Assembly: GCA_950106755.1 (NCBI GenBank)
Contig: OX467084.1
Span: 5,890,001 to 5,954,000 of the forward strand
DNA from: Climacium dendroides
Taxonomy: Eukaryota > Streptophyta > Bryopsida > Hypnales > Climaciaceae
Direction: 5' to 3'
Length of the DNA stretch: 64,000 nucleotides
The notes below the pieces were generated by a model. That model ran no database searches. It saw nothing but the letters and a program-made list of their open reading frames with translations, and was not told the DNA's origin. Positions 13,286 to 25,699 of the stretch are shown here, in pieces. Both the position numbers and the translations under genes were made by a program. Every line of letters begins with the position of its first letter. Within the stretch, counting starts at the first letter, position 1.

Positions 13286-14500
13286 TCTTCAAATTATCTC
13301 ATACTTTGTGAGGATTCATAACAAACAATGGATTTCATTATAAAAACAACTTCTTCACCTTCTATTTTTACTAAATGTCAATGAAATTGTTTCCATCATT
13401 TCACCATCAAAATTTTACTTGACAATAAATGGTCAATTGATAGATCGTTAATTGATTCAATGGATTATTAATTGTTTCTTTGAATTTTTGGCAAATCATC
13501 ATTATATTTATTTGTAGATTTGGTTGTTTGGTCCCACAATTGCAAGACGCAAAATCCAACCCATAAAGTGGGACCAACAGGATGAAATTGTCGATTTTCC
13601 TAGGTAAAAGCAAAATTTCGCCTTCTATTTTGTGCCATCTTTTGTAGGTGTTCTTAACCTCTCCTATATAATTTGGAGTCTTTGATTGCAAATATGAATT
13701 CAAATTTCCAAATTTTTCATATCTGAAAAAAGATTGCATTTTTTCAAGATAAAGTTTCTAAAATCTCACCTCGTTCGTCCTACTTCGTGAGATAGGTTTA
13801 GCGTCCTACCCTAGAATTAGCAAAAAAGAATTTGTCGCTTTTAAAAATAGAATTAGAAAAAAAATTACTTTTAAAAATAAAATAAAGTCGAAGCTACTAT
13901 CTAAATATGGTATTTTAAAAAAAAAATATTGATTGATACCTTATTTTTGAGGTAAGGTAGAACCGCCCATTACCACACAAATTTGTTATCTAGGTACTTT
14001 GGAGAAGCTATTGGTCAACTATCATACATTTTTAACGATTGAAAAGTCTGAGAGAAGTCAATTACAAAAAGAATGAAGACAATTCTGATGAGAAGTGAAT
14101 TTTTCATGATTTTTCAAAGCTGAAATGTTAAAATGTGAATAGACCCATGTCATAAAGGGTTGTAGAGATAGTGGTAATAGATGGACCATTGACGCAACCT
14201 CTATAGGGATGGATGGTGGTATTAGGTAGTTCTCCCTTATGTCGGTGGTGAGAGGACGTTCGTGCTCTTGGTTCCCCGACCAACTTTCTAATTTATTCAA
14301 TGGAAAGAACTTCCTTCAAACGGGGCGAAATGGGAGGAACCGAATGGCCAAGTGGGCCAAGTGGGCCAGTGGGGGCACCAGCTTAGAACAAAGCATGGAT
14401 GAATGAGCTTATGGACAACTGACAACGAAGAAAGGATGAATGAGGACTGAGAGAGAGATGAAAGGATGAATGTGGGAAGAGCAAAGAAGAGCCAGGATGA
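13286..14500. other. Intergenic DNA, composition change towards GC
   Basis: No gene supported. From about 14,200 the base composition becomes less AT-rich and runs of 'gatgaatg' appear, leading into the methyltransferase-derived relic. Minus-strand frames at 13,407-13,739, 14,058-14,300 and 14,297-14,632 carry no recognisable domain. Confidence 0.4.
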
Positions 14501-14544
14501 ACGCAGGGAGCCAGCACAAACTGAGAAAAGCAAACCAGAGGGAT

Positions 14545-15880
14545 GAATGTCGAGACAGACACTCCTATGGATGAATGAAAAAACCAGCCTCACTGATTGC
14601 AGGCACAACCTGGCGTTCAGAAAATCAATCAAGAGTGGCTCAGGGAGGTACGGGAAACAAGGAGACTACGGCCCAGTACTCCTGAAAAAAACAACCACCG
14701 TGGGTGGACGGACGGAAACTTACGTCGTCGTTACACTGTCAGCCGACAAACGAAAGACGACGATGACCAGGGGTCCTCCATCGAAATCCTTCATTTCCTC
14801 CCCCTCATTTTAAAAAATTTTCATTGAAAAAAAAAATGAAACGGAACTTTATTGCAAAAACGTGAATACAAACCCACCAGCCACAAGCAGTTTTTTGGGT
14901 TTTTTTGGTGTTTAAACGCCAGTTCTGACATAAAGAAACAAATACCCTAATGTCCCTCCAAATATAATGCAATGGCATGTTGCCAGGAACACAAAATCTA
15001 CACAAGTGGCTTGGTGGGATCAAGAAGAAGAACAATAAAACCTGCAAGACGGTGTATTTGGTTCATTTCGAGCTCGATTAGTTTATAGAATTGGTACCTT
15101 GAAGAGCCTCGCGATTATGCCAATAGAATATGCTTGCTTTGCCAATTCTACAAAATACGCACCCCTTGGTCTTAAGGCCAAAGAGCGTGCATGCGTGTGT
15201 AGATTCTGCAGAAGACCAGCTCACCTTGGGCTCACTGTTATGCAGAATTTGCAAACCCCTGCCGACTCTCTAGTCCATTTCCTCACTTCTAAGATACTGT
15301 TCTCCCAGCCCAGCCTCCAGTTCCTCGGAAGTTTGCACGGCCATCCCTGCGGCTTGCAGCTCCCAGTGGAGACCTTCATGTGTCGTAGGGCTCTTTCGTA
15401 GCAGTCTCTCTGGTGGGGGAAATCAATGCGGCCAACACAACATCATCACAGTAAGCTTGAAGCGAATTGGTTGTACCATGTGCAATGAATTCAAGTACAC
15501 TGACAGAGTCTGCCTCTGGCTTAGCTTGGGAGGCTAGACTAGCATTTAATTTGAGTTGTTCTGTCAATCATAGAGCGTGGAACAGGCAGCGAGCTTATCC
15601 TCTTTCACTAGATCAATTTAGAAAATGACTGCCCAACTCTCGAATTGAAGTGTCCGTCCAGCTGATGCTTCTATTTCATTTTTTCCAAATTGCTGGCAAG
15701 TCAAATGGCTGTGTTTGTGTCCTCAGTGTCCGCGAGGTTGACGACTTGAATTGATGTCGTTGGAAACTGATGATACGATTTATACAGACACATTGAGCTC
15801 AGAGAGTGGAAGTTTAGATTGCATTGAAACTCTAGAATCACTGCGTTGGTCTTGAAATCAAAAGCATCAAGGTCATATAA
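14545..15880 (+). pseudogene. Methyltransferase gene relic: 5' leader fused to 3' end
   Basis: Bases from about 15,417 to 15,870 match the last codons and 3' UTR of the methyltransferase gene (42,350-42,785) almost base for base, including 'gaattggttgta.catgtgcaatgaatt' and 'ctgatgatacgatttatac'. Immediately before them, 15,381-15,415 matches the end of that gene's 5' leader exon (37,907-37,958): 'ccttcatgtgt' followed by 'tagcag..tctctctgg'. Upstream similarity continues patchily from about 14,565 ('tggatgaatg', 'ctcactgattg', 'gacggacg', 'gacgacga') against 37,590-37,770. All coding exons except the last few codons are gone. The join falls in 'ctgg', present in both parents, which suggests a micro-homology deletion after tandem duplication. 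No protein is made from it. Confidence 0.82.
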
Positions 15881-18717
15881 GACAGCCCATTGCGGTCAAA
15901 TGACCCATTGTGGTTGCCTACGAAATGACCCATTGTGGTTTTTTTTAAGGATGTGGGATGTGGGCAATAATGCATGTCTTACATGACAGCAATGGAGTGA
16001 ACACTGACCTCATTAGGAACTTCTGAGTTTTCAGTGTGAAGTCCATTGTAAAAATTGACTTTTTTGGCCTTCTGTAATAGAAAATATTTTGACTGCATTA
16101 GACAGTGAGATGAGCATTACAGATTCAGATTTTGTTGGTCTTAAGGTAGTCTACAGTCTCTTTTGGGTTCAATGCTTCAGAAATTCCTAGCAAATTCATA
16201 CTTTGTCAAAAAAAAATTAATTTCAATTGTACTTGCTGTTTTTACACTTGTACTAATGTGGGGAAAAAATTGAAAAATTTCAGCAACAAGATGATGCCAA
16301 ACTCCTCATTTTGACCACAATGGGCTGGTTTACCTTATATCCATGTAAATTAAATGAGCATGAGTCTTTAAAAGCACATATGTATTCCTAACTATCCAAC
16401 CAAAACTGATAATTTTCCACAAGCATGGGAAATAATTAAAATAATCATGTTTCTAGATGTCCACAAGAATTTACTGGAGAGATGATTTATGAATCACTAT
16501 GGAGCACTACCAATTTCACAATTGCTGATAGTATTTGCAAACACTACTGCTACAAGGGAACTAAGGTACAACTCATGTGAAAGGGAAAGTGTTCATATGA
16601 ATCCTTTGGCAGAGTGATAAATGGGGAATAGAAATCCCTTGCACTCTCAGTTTTCCAAAGGGAGTCAAGGAAATGTTGCAAATTAATTCACCACTTTGTC
16701 ATGGAGGGATAAATAATGAATTTAACACGTAGGGAAGGGAAGGGAAGGGATTCACTTTTTGTGATGGAAAGGAGGAAAGTGATAAGTATGAAAATTAGGA
16801 TTTAGGGTTGCAAACCCAATATGCTCTCAATTTTCTCCTAAGAGTCAAAGAAATGATGCAAATTAAATTCCTATGGAAGGTGGGGGAATGTTTAAAAGAA
16901 AGGCACTATTATGCTAAAGTTCCCCTTTGTGTAAAATAACGTGCAATATGCTATTTCTTTCATTTAATTTTGGCGATGGAGAAAGCGTTCTTTGTTGGAG
17001 TGATGCACTTGTTTACATCTATATAAATGGATTAAATTGGTTGAATGCAAATGAAACTTAAATTATTCATCTAAAGAAGAGTGATATTGTTTTTAGAATA
17101 TGTAGCAAATTAGTGATTTCATCCACTAAAAATAGAGGGATCAACCATCTAATATTCTCTAAAAAATTGTATCACAATTATTGAGCAAAATATTAATGAC
17201 AACCCATCTAATGAATATGCCTCTCCTTATCTAATAAATGATTGTAGCATGAATAGATTATAATGAATACCATTTAGATTATGAATGTTTTTCTTAAACA
17301 AGATTAGGTCAAATAGCACCATGTGATATTGCAAGGTGTGTGCATGATTGAGTGGACCACTTTTTAAGTCACAATTTTGTTTTCACCATGTTTTGCATTG
17401 CAAGCCACATTGTAGATAATTCACTACACCATTCATTGTAGCTATAAATTTGAACATACATTCTCAATTTGAATGCAAAGACAATTATATAACTATTTAA
17501 AAGGTCTCTTCTTGAAGTAAAGAGCTATGGACTTTCAAAGTTGCAATACAAATTCAACAAATCCATATAGCATTGTATAAAAGTCTTTTTAATGAAATAA
17601 ATATTATTATATTTGAGATTGTATTAGTGACTCATCATGTGTTGTAATGAAAATTGAGGTGCCTAGAAATTATATTGCTTTACTTGATATTGATTTTAAT
17701 AATATTTATAGACTTTTGAAGGGGCTAAATTGAATCATATTTTCAAAAGTCCATAGAAGAATCAAAACAATGTGTTTTCCCAAAAAAAATTGGAATCCTA
17801 AATGTTACTAGAAATTGCAAATGGTCTTCAAATCAACATTAAAGGTTGGATCAATTTTGAACTATTGGCATTTTCAAGATTTAGGGTATGAGAATGAGTG
17901 GTTGATGGACATCACTAGGAATTTGGAGTAGGACATTTCTAGGATTCTACAAGGATCCTTTCTAATGCTTATCCTACACCACCATGTGTTTCTTTTGGGA
18001 ATATTGTATTCACTTTTCTTATATAAAGTTTTGTTGGCTAGCCTTGAAGTAAATTATATAGATATAGACTTCTGCCACAATTGGTCCACTCATCCATGCA
18101 CACATCCTATAAGACAAAAGGTATGTATTTCATGGGAAATAAAAGAATTTTTTCTCTGAGTAGCACATTTCCACTAGCCCTCAATGGTTAAAAAGCCATG
18201 ACTGTAGAGGATGCAGAGGCCACGTTTTTCAAATTATACTTACCATGAAAAAGTTGATGAAGGGTTAGATGCTTGGTGCAATCAATCCACATTATTAGAA
18301 TTTCTTCCATTCAATTAGGATTGTGGCAAAGGATTGTGTGTATCACATTTTGTAGTACTACATTAACATATCCCATATTGTTTTGCATTAGCATCTACTT
18401 TTTTGCCAAAATTTTCATTGCTCTTCTTGATTTGATCACCCATTAGGCCATCAACTCCACTACGCCTTTGATATGCGCCTATAGGGTGTTGGGGAGAGCT
18501 CTTCAATTATGATTTTTGTGGTTTAATAGATTTTTGCAATTTTTGTGAGTAGATTGAATGACCAATTCACTATGTTGCAAATTTGGGTTCCCTTCTATCC
18601 AAGCATGAGGCAAGCATTGTTGTCTATTTGGTATTTAAGGTTCATTCTTTATTTTCAATTTATCAAGCAATACATAGTTACTCTTATTCAGTTTCTTGTT
18701 TTTAATCTTAGTTTCTT
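15881..18717. other. Intergenic DNA including a block paralogous to 50.26-50.42 kb
   Basis: No gene recognised. Bases 16,390-16,545 match 50,260-50,415 ('tgggaaataattaaa', 'tgtccaca', 'gccgatagtatttg'-like), so the duplicated unit that produced the methyltransferase relic extended this far. A doubled phrase 'aaatgacccattgtggtt' lies near 15,900-15,940, and a 'ggaagggaaggga' run near 16,735. Confidence 0.5.
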
Positions 18718-19516
18718 ACTAGCGGTTGGCGCTTGCTATGCTACGCATTCATCATTAGAATTTTTATATATTAGATAGAATGCAAAACAAAAATTTCAAT
18801 AAATCTTCAAATAAAAATGACTAAATTTTTTGTATAATTTTTTTATAAGTAAGCATATATTGAAATGTATAATAGAAGTTTATTGAATGATGAATGAAAC
18901 ATATGCAATGGTAAATACTATAAAAGATATACATACATTAAAATGCATTAAAAATTTGACTCCATTGTTACAAAAAATGGCAACCCAATTGAAGAATTGA
19001 AAAGAAAAGTTTATAACTCTCAAAAACTTTGTGAACAACTTAATTGTTGTGGAATCCAAAATTGGTTCAATTGAATAAATTTCTCAAAATCATTTGGTAG
19101 AGGCAATAGAAAATTGAAATCATGAAAGCTCAAAGCTCACAAAAGCACAAAATCATAGAAGTACAAAGAATTGTAAAGCCAAGAGAAACAATGGATTTGC
19201 TACCTCTATAATATCATCCTATGGATCCTCTTTAATATCACCTTAATTGCAACAACTATACTATTTTTATAATATCACCCTTTGTAAAAAGTGATATTAT
19301 AGAAGTGATTGCCAACTGCTACTCTATTTTTGTAATATCACATTGTGTGAAAAATATGATTTCTATCTATGCATGATTGGAAATATTTTTATAAAATATT
19401 TAAAATAATTATTTTAAAGACTTATTAAAACTATTATCATACGTTTTATTCAAATATGTCAAAATTTTACTAATACGTGATACAATGAATGCGTAGCATA
19501 GTAAGCACGAGCCCCT
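18718..19516. mobile_element. TIR element, tandem copy 1
   Basis: The left end contains gcttgctatgctacgcattcat and the right end atgaatgcgtagcatagtaagc, which are reverse complements apart from one base. About 800 bp lie between. The interior has small hairpins around 'aatatcac...gtgatatt' and a degraded short frame. The superfamily is not recognised; the size and lack of coding capacity fit a non-autonomous DNA element. Confidence 0.7.
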
Positions 19517-19580
19517 AGTATTAATGGTAGCATTTGTGATATTAAAGAGGGACTTGTGATTTTAGTAGTATGATAGTATG

Positions 19581-20400
19581 ACTAGCGGTTGGCGCTTGCT
19601 ATGCTACGCATTCATCATTAGAACTTTATAAGAATTTTTATGTCTTAGATAGAATGCAAAATAAAAATTTCAATAAATCTTCAAATAAAAATGACTAAAA
19701 TCTTCGTATAGTTTTTTTTATAAGTAAGCATATATTGAAATGTACAATAGAAATTTATTGAATGATGAATGAAACATATGCAATGGCAAATACTATAAAA
19801 GATACACATACATTAGAATGCATTAGAAATTTGACTCAATTGTTACAAAAAATGGCAATCCAAATTGAAGAATTGAAAAGAAAAAATTATAAATCTCAAA
19901 ACCTTTGTGAACAACTTAATTGTTGTGGAATCCAAAATCGCTTCAATTGAATAAATTTCTCAAAATCATTTGGTAGTAGCAATAGAAAATTGAAATCATG
20001 AAAGCTCAAAGCTCACAAAGCACAAAATCATAGAAGTGCAAAGAAGTGTAAACTGTAAAGCCAAGAGAAGCAATGGATTTGCTACCTCTATAATATCATC
20101 CTATGGATCTTCTTTAATATCACTTTAATTGCAACAACTATATTATTTCTATAATATCACCTTTTGTAAAATGCGATATTACAAAAGTGATTGCAAATTG
20201 CTACTCTATTTCTGTAATATCACATTGTGTGAAAATACGATTTCTATGTATGCATGATTGAAAAAAAATTTACAAAATCTTTAAAATAATTATTTTAAAG
20301 ACTTATTGAAATCATTATCATGCATTTTATTCAAATATATCAAAATTTTACTAATATGTGATACAATGAATGTGTAGCATAGGAAGCATGAGCCCCTAGT
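19581..20400. mobile_element. TIR element, tandem copy 2
   Basis: A second copy starts 863 bp after the first, with the same terminal inverted repeats and roughly 90 percent similarity by eye. The flank 'ttaatggtagcatttgtgatattaaagagg' is also repeated after it (20,402-20,450), so a unit of element plus ~60 bp flank was duplicated in tandem, not inserted twice. A 62-codon frame at 19,762-19,950 with a Lys/Glu-rich amphipathic stretch is open here but broken in copy 1; it is not clearly a gene. Confidence 0.72.
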
Positions 20401-20450
20401 ATTAATGGTAGCATTTGTGATATTAAAGAGGGAGTTATGATTTTAGTAGT

Positions 20451-21869
20451 ATGAATAGAAAGTTATTGCCATGGTTTGAATTAGATTTGCCAAAGGCTCT
20501 CAAATAATGTTGAAGGTTGTCATGGCTATAGCTTGATTGAGACTCACAAAAAGCTTGTGAATGAAAGAGTTTTGGGGTACTTTAAAATACTTATAGAAAG
20601 GTTTAGCATAAATCGAGTCTTATGAGCCTCTCACCTGAAAATATTTGACTCTCTTAAACAAGGTTTGGCTTTGATTAAGGACAAAGGGAATAAGTCAAAA
20701 TTGATTATATTGGACTTTGTGAGATTCTAAGATTTAGATTGTAATTAGTACAAAATTAGATTCAAGTTATGTCAACTTATGTGACAACAACTAGTAAACA
20801 ATAGAAGATCCAAACAACCATAAACCTCAAGTATTTTAAAGTACCCCAAAACTTTAGTCAAACTTTCTAAGTATTTAAAAGCACAAAAACCGCTTTTCAA
20901 GCTTTCCAAAGTATTTTGAAATACTTTAGGACCTTAGGCAGACTTTCCAAAGTATTTTTGAAACATTTAAGAATTTTCTGTTAGGCTTCTCAAAGTATTT
21001 TAAAGTATATTAGTCCCCCTAATTTGGCTCTCGTATATTGTATTGCAATCAAATACATAACATGGGGCCAATCTAGCTAGTACCTTTTGGCCCATCTAAC
21101 TATCTATTGGGGCCTAGTCTCCTGACCATTTGAATTCTGACCAACTAGTCAATGACAGTGACAACTAGATTTTTCTCAAACTGAAATTAAATCGACCGAA
21201 GGCCTATCCTCAAGGACAACTATTTTTTTCCAAATTCAAATTCAAATCAATAAAAGGTTTTTTAAGCATCGAAGGATTAGTTTTTTTTCCAAATTGAAAT
21301 TCAAATCAATTAAACCAATGGTTAATTAAGAACAAAAGAACCATCCAAACAATTCTTCCTACAAGTTAGTAGTAAAGTTAAAGCTTCATTGTTTGAATGG
21401 TGTCACAAATTTTTGCAAAACAACACAAGGCTCTTGTTGTAATAATGCTTTAAAGATAATTCCTTATACTTTCAAATGTCCTTAATATCTTAAAACCAAT
21501 TTTCAAGTTTTTTTCCCCCCAACCTCTATCCTATAGTTCCTGCAATGCCTTAAAACCTACCATACCTAAGCTTGATTCAACATAAATGATGGATAATAGC
21601 TTCAAATGATTTAAAGCTTCACCACAATGTAGATCAACTACTCAAATAAGTAAATACCAATTTTCATCTTAGTCTAAGATATTTTCAACTTTGATGGACA
21701 TTTTTCTACTATTGAATTTCTAACCCTTCTAGACTAATACAACTAATTTTGACCTATAGTATCTTAAAGGTTGTCTCTCCAAATTCTTTGTAATTTTGCT
21801 ACACAATAGATCAACTTATCAACTTTTTACATGCCAAATTTCACCACAATTTGATTTCATTTGTATACC
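20451..21869. other. Intergenic DNA with degenerate short repeats
   Basis: No gene seen. Between 20,820 and 21,010 a motif of the form 'tttc.aagtatttt.aaa.tac' recurs about every 60 bp in degenerate form. The remainder is unremarkable. Confidence 0.4.
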
Positions 21870-23128
21870 TGTGAGTGCTCATTTGGTCACTCATGATTCG
21901 GAATTGTTTTATTTGGATTTTATAAAGTTTTGAGTGTAGTTTTATATACAAAAAGCCCAAAAAAGAGTGAATAACCAAAACAGAGATGTCACATACCAAT
22001 ATGACCATTGGTCCTAATTGAGGCATTTCTTGTTATTTGTAACCAAATCTTGCATGTAGATAGGGTAGAAACCTAGAAATTGTACAAAATAACCATGTTT
22101 AGTAGAATTGCCCAACTTGTCTAAACCTGCCTTTCAGTGACAGATTCTAACCAAATTGGTCCAAGGGAACTATGTAAAAACCTTAGGATAGATTCCCAAA
22201 GCGAGGTTTCAGTTTTCCCATTCCATTGGCAAAATAGTAGAAACTCCAATTGTTAGCCTGCAAGTGAAGAAAACTCAAGACGAATCATAGGAGGGCATCT
22301 ACAACTTAAGTACGGTAGTTTGAAGTAGAAATCATGCCAGGAGTCCAACGAAGCAATCGGCTCACCAAGATTCCCTTTTATTTGGAAGATTCCCTTTTTA
22401 CCGGAAGTTAAAGGAGATAACAGGATTTGATTCTCCTTCCTTAGATGTGCAAGACGGAATATGAGTTTGCACATCCTTTGTGGAACTCCATGAGAGGTTC
22501 CATGAAAATTCTCGATTTTTTCTGATCTTCAAAAGATCTTTTTCCGGGTAGTCAACAACTGAAAGTAATGATGGGAAATTCCTAGAAATTACCCAGGCAG
22601 TGGTAAAATCTCACTAAAAATTAAGGTAACTTCTTTTATGTTAATAACAAGATCCAATAAGTTTCATGGCATTCCAATAGTCAGAAGATGCAAAACCATC
22701 AAGATCCTCCAAAATTGGCAAATTTAAAGATTAATCGTGGAGTTGACCGACGTACGGGGAGCATACGGAATCGGATTAAGGTCAAAGCGGGGTCTTTTCT
22801 TACTCCCTTACACCTACTAAAGAGCCTAGGCTAGTTACTTTTTTTTAGAAAAGTTGATCTCCAAAAGTTGGGTTTTTATCCAATTTTGGTCTTCTAGTTA
22901 GCGCTAGAAATCTTTGTGATTTTGACGTAGGAAAAAGGGGAGGGGGTTCCTTTAGATTAAAAATGGCCTTCTGAAGCCAATAGCGAAATCCGTTTGTGAT
23001 TTGGAGCATTTCTCCAAAAGTTAGGAATTTGGACTAGTGTAGAAGTGAAAATTGGGCAAATTAGATGACAATCTTAATTGATAAGATTACCTTATAGGAA
23101 AAGAGAGGAGGGGGGTGCTCTTGGGAGA

Positions 23129-23137
23129 GTATATAAG
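23129..23137 (+). promoter_or_regulatory. TATA box of repeat copy A
   Basis: gtatataag lies in the most conserved part of the block, 1.77 kb before the 63-nt first coding exon. Copy B has gtatataaag at the equivalent place and the inverted copy C has tattttatac (minus strand gtataaaata). Confidence 0.6.
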
Positions 23138-24899
23138 GGAACCCATTCTCCTCTCAAAACACCCCTTAGGTTCATTTTGAACCACTTTGTTTTCATTTGG
23201 ATCCATTTAGTTGGATTTTGGCCATTTAGGCCACGTTGCCAAATTTCCTTGCTTTTGGAGCATTTCAAGCTCTTTTGTTGTTGTTTTTGGAGCTCTCTTG
23301 AAGGACTTGGGGTCCCTTCAAGCTTTGCTAACTTGTTTGCGTGTTTTTGTTAAGCTTTTGAAGTGTTATTTTGGATTTTTTGGGCGTTTTGTTGAATTAC
23401 TAACATTTGTACTAATCCTAGAGAAAATCCCCCTTCGTACCTTGGCGATGCCGCTTAGGGGGACCTCTAGTGTTTGATTTGAAGTATTTTGTGAACTAAC
23501 ACTTGTACTAACCATCACAATACAAGCTCATTGTGTGGGATTTCCCATTTTTTTGGAGTAAATCCCCCTACAAGCTTTGTTGGTGACAAGTCGCTTGTTG
23601 TTGTGGGTTGGATGTGTGTATGAATCTACTAACCATTCCGATTTGAGCTTATTGTGTGGGATTTCACAATTCTTTGTTGAAAATCCCCCTAGAGCCTTGA
23701 TAATCGGAATATGTGATCCGCGTGAGTATGTCAAGTCTTTCCGAGAAGCTTTGAGTGGGATTCAAAGTTCTCCATGTCCACGTGTGCTTGTTATACCGTG
23801 TTCTTTTAAAAAAAATTGAGGTTAATCCCTCTAATACAGCAAAGCTATCGCCCCTAGTATATGTCTTTAGAAACCTATTAGTTTTGGGTGTTAGAGAAAA
23901 TACGGCAAAGCTATAACTCTTAGTCTTAGAATTTAGGTGTATTTCAAAATCACAGCAAAGCTTTGACTTCGTGGGATTTGAATTTTTAGTTATTTTCATT
24001 TTGACGGCAAAGCTTTGAACCTCTCCTTTCTTTTGATCATTTTTATGTAGTTAGGCCTTTGGCCTTAGTTTGGTCAAGTTGTCATTTTTAATATTAGTCT
24101 TTCTTTAGGGCCGAGACCAAGGGTGTAGTCAGGCCGCTAAGAAGAAGGGTCAGTACAAATTGAAGTTCAAAATATCATAGTAGAGGTCAAGAGCTTTCCA
24201 GAAACATAAAATACAAATAAATCCGAGCTAAAATGAGTAAGATACAAGCGGATGAAGTTTCAGACACTAATTAGGACTCAAAACTTCATCCATGCATAAC
24301 TTCTACTAGAAAAGTCCGATTTGCAAGTTTCACATCAACTTAGAAAGCTAGTTTTAGCCTCTACAAGGAAAACATATTAGAAGTTTAAAAATAGTAAGCT
24401 GTCAAAAGTTAGACCGAGAGCTAAGGCATTTGATAAGGAAATTAGAAAATAGATTAGAAGGGAAGAAGGATAGATTAGGGAGGTGTGATTAGCAAGGAAG
24501 AATCCAAAACAAAGTTCTATCTCATCACTCTTTCAACTCTTCTAGCTTAGACTAAGTTTGAGTTCAAAAACTCAATAGGAATGATAGTTGTGAATTGAAA
24601 ACTAAATTGTTAGATTGTTATAGTTGAAGCTGAAGAAGGAGAAATCTCAAGTATCTAGAACAACCAATAGGATTGAAACACGAAGGGTGGACCATGTGAA
24701 ATATCGCAAGGTGTCATTAGGCAAGCGAAAAATGGAAAAGTAGTGGTTAGGAGGTCAAGAGTTTTCTAAGCCAACCATTAGAAAAATATAGTATAAAATC
24801 CCAAATATAAGAAAGGAGGAATAGTAGCTAGAATAGTTGCAAAGTTGTATTAAAAGTCTACTTTCAAGCGGTGAGCATAAATTACCGAGCGACGGAAAC

Positions 24900-24962
24900 A
24901 TGGAGGAAAATGGAGATCCTGGAAGACTCATCTACAACGTTCAAGATGACTCACAAAGTGAG
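24900..24962 (+). CDS. 21-codon first exon in repeat copy A
   Basis: An ATG opens a 63-nt exon (begins MEENGDPG, ends DDSQSE) that runs into a consensus donor gtaag. The homologous exon in copy B has exactly the same length and also ends at a gtaag donor, and both keep an acidic character with ..(D/E)(S/T)QS at the end. Retained frame length and splice donor in two diverged copies suggests that this is the first coding exon of a transposon gene. The downstream exons could not be found in copy A. Confidence 0.4.
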
Positions 24963-25699
24963 GTAAGATTCTAAATACCCAAATTACTATCAAATTGCAA
25001 AGTAGATGGTTTTAAATACCTTAGCCGAACTAACCTTTCAAGTCAGAATATTAAAACTAGATTTTCTCCAAGTTTTAGATTCAGATTGTGATACCTTTAG
25101 TTTAGAGGTTTCCAAAAATGTCTCACACTTAGAAATCCAACGAAAAATGAGAAAGATAGAGACGGATGAAGTTTAGGGGTCAAAATGAATGAAAGTTAGA
25201 TAAATCATCCAAAGTCAACCATATTAGAAAGTCAAATAGTAAAATAGAGTTCATCCTTCCATAACTATTGTTAGAAAGCTCGGATGAGGACGAGTTTTAT
25301 ATTTTTAGAAATGGCATAACATGTTTTATCACTTAAAAATGATAAATCTAGACTGAATTCATTTTGAATAAAAACCACATTGGCTTAGTTAGTTGAGATA
25401 AAAGGGTAAAACTTATAGTTATTTAGAATTTCTTGTTGTTTTATTTATTTTTCACATGTAAGAGTTAGAAAAGATCCATTGCTTGGAAGGCACAATGGAT
25501 TGACGCTAGGCACCCTTAGGACAAAACTTACAAAGGACTTCTAGCACTAAACACTCTCTTTTAATAAATGAAAATGTCATTTCAACTAGTAGCCAACCCA
25601 CATCACAACAACAAAAACAATAGACAATATCCAACAAAATAATTTTTTTTGTTAGTAAAATATGAAACAAGAATAAAGCAATTAATACCACAACTTAAA

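Larger units (their letters stand above)
21870..25525 (+). mobile_element. Promoter-bearing transposon block, copy A
   Basis: This block is homologous along its length to copy B (30,620-34,147). Shared landmarks in order: 'tacaaaaagccc' and 'atgtcacat.ccaatat' at the left; a TATA box (gtatataag, 23,129) followed by 'cattct.ctctcaaaacacccctt'; leader repeats built on 'ggcaaagctttg' (23,840-24,020); a short coding exon at 24,900-24,962 with donor gtaag; and a right end 'aaaagatccat' with 'ggaaggcacaatggattgac' (25,470-25,500). It resembles the 5' portion of a transposon (promoter, long leader, first exon). No LTR pair or transposase domain is visible inside it, so the class is open; copy B lies directly upstream of CACTA relics in the same orientation. 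Confidence 0.65.
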
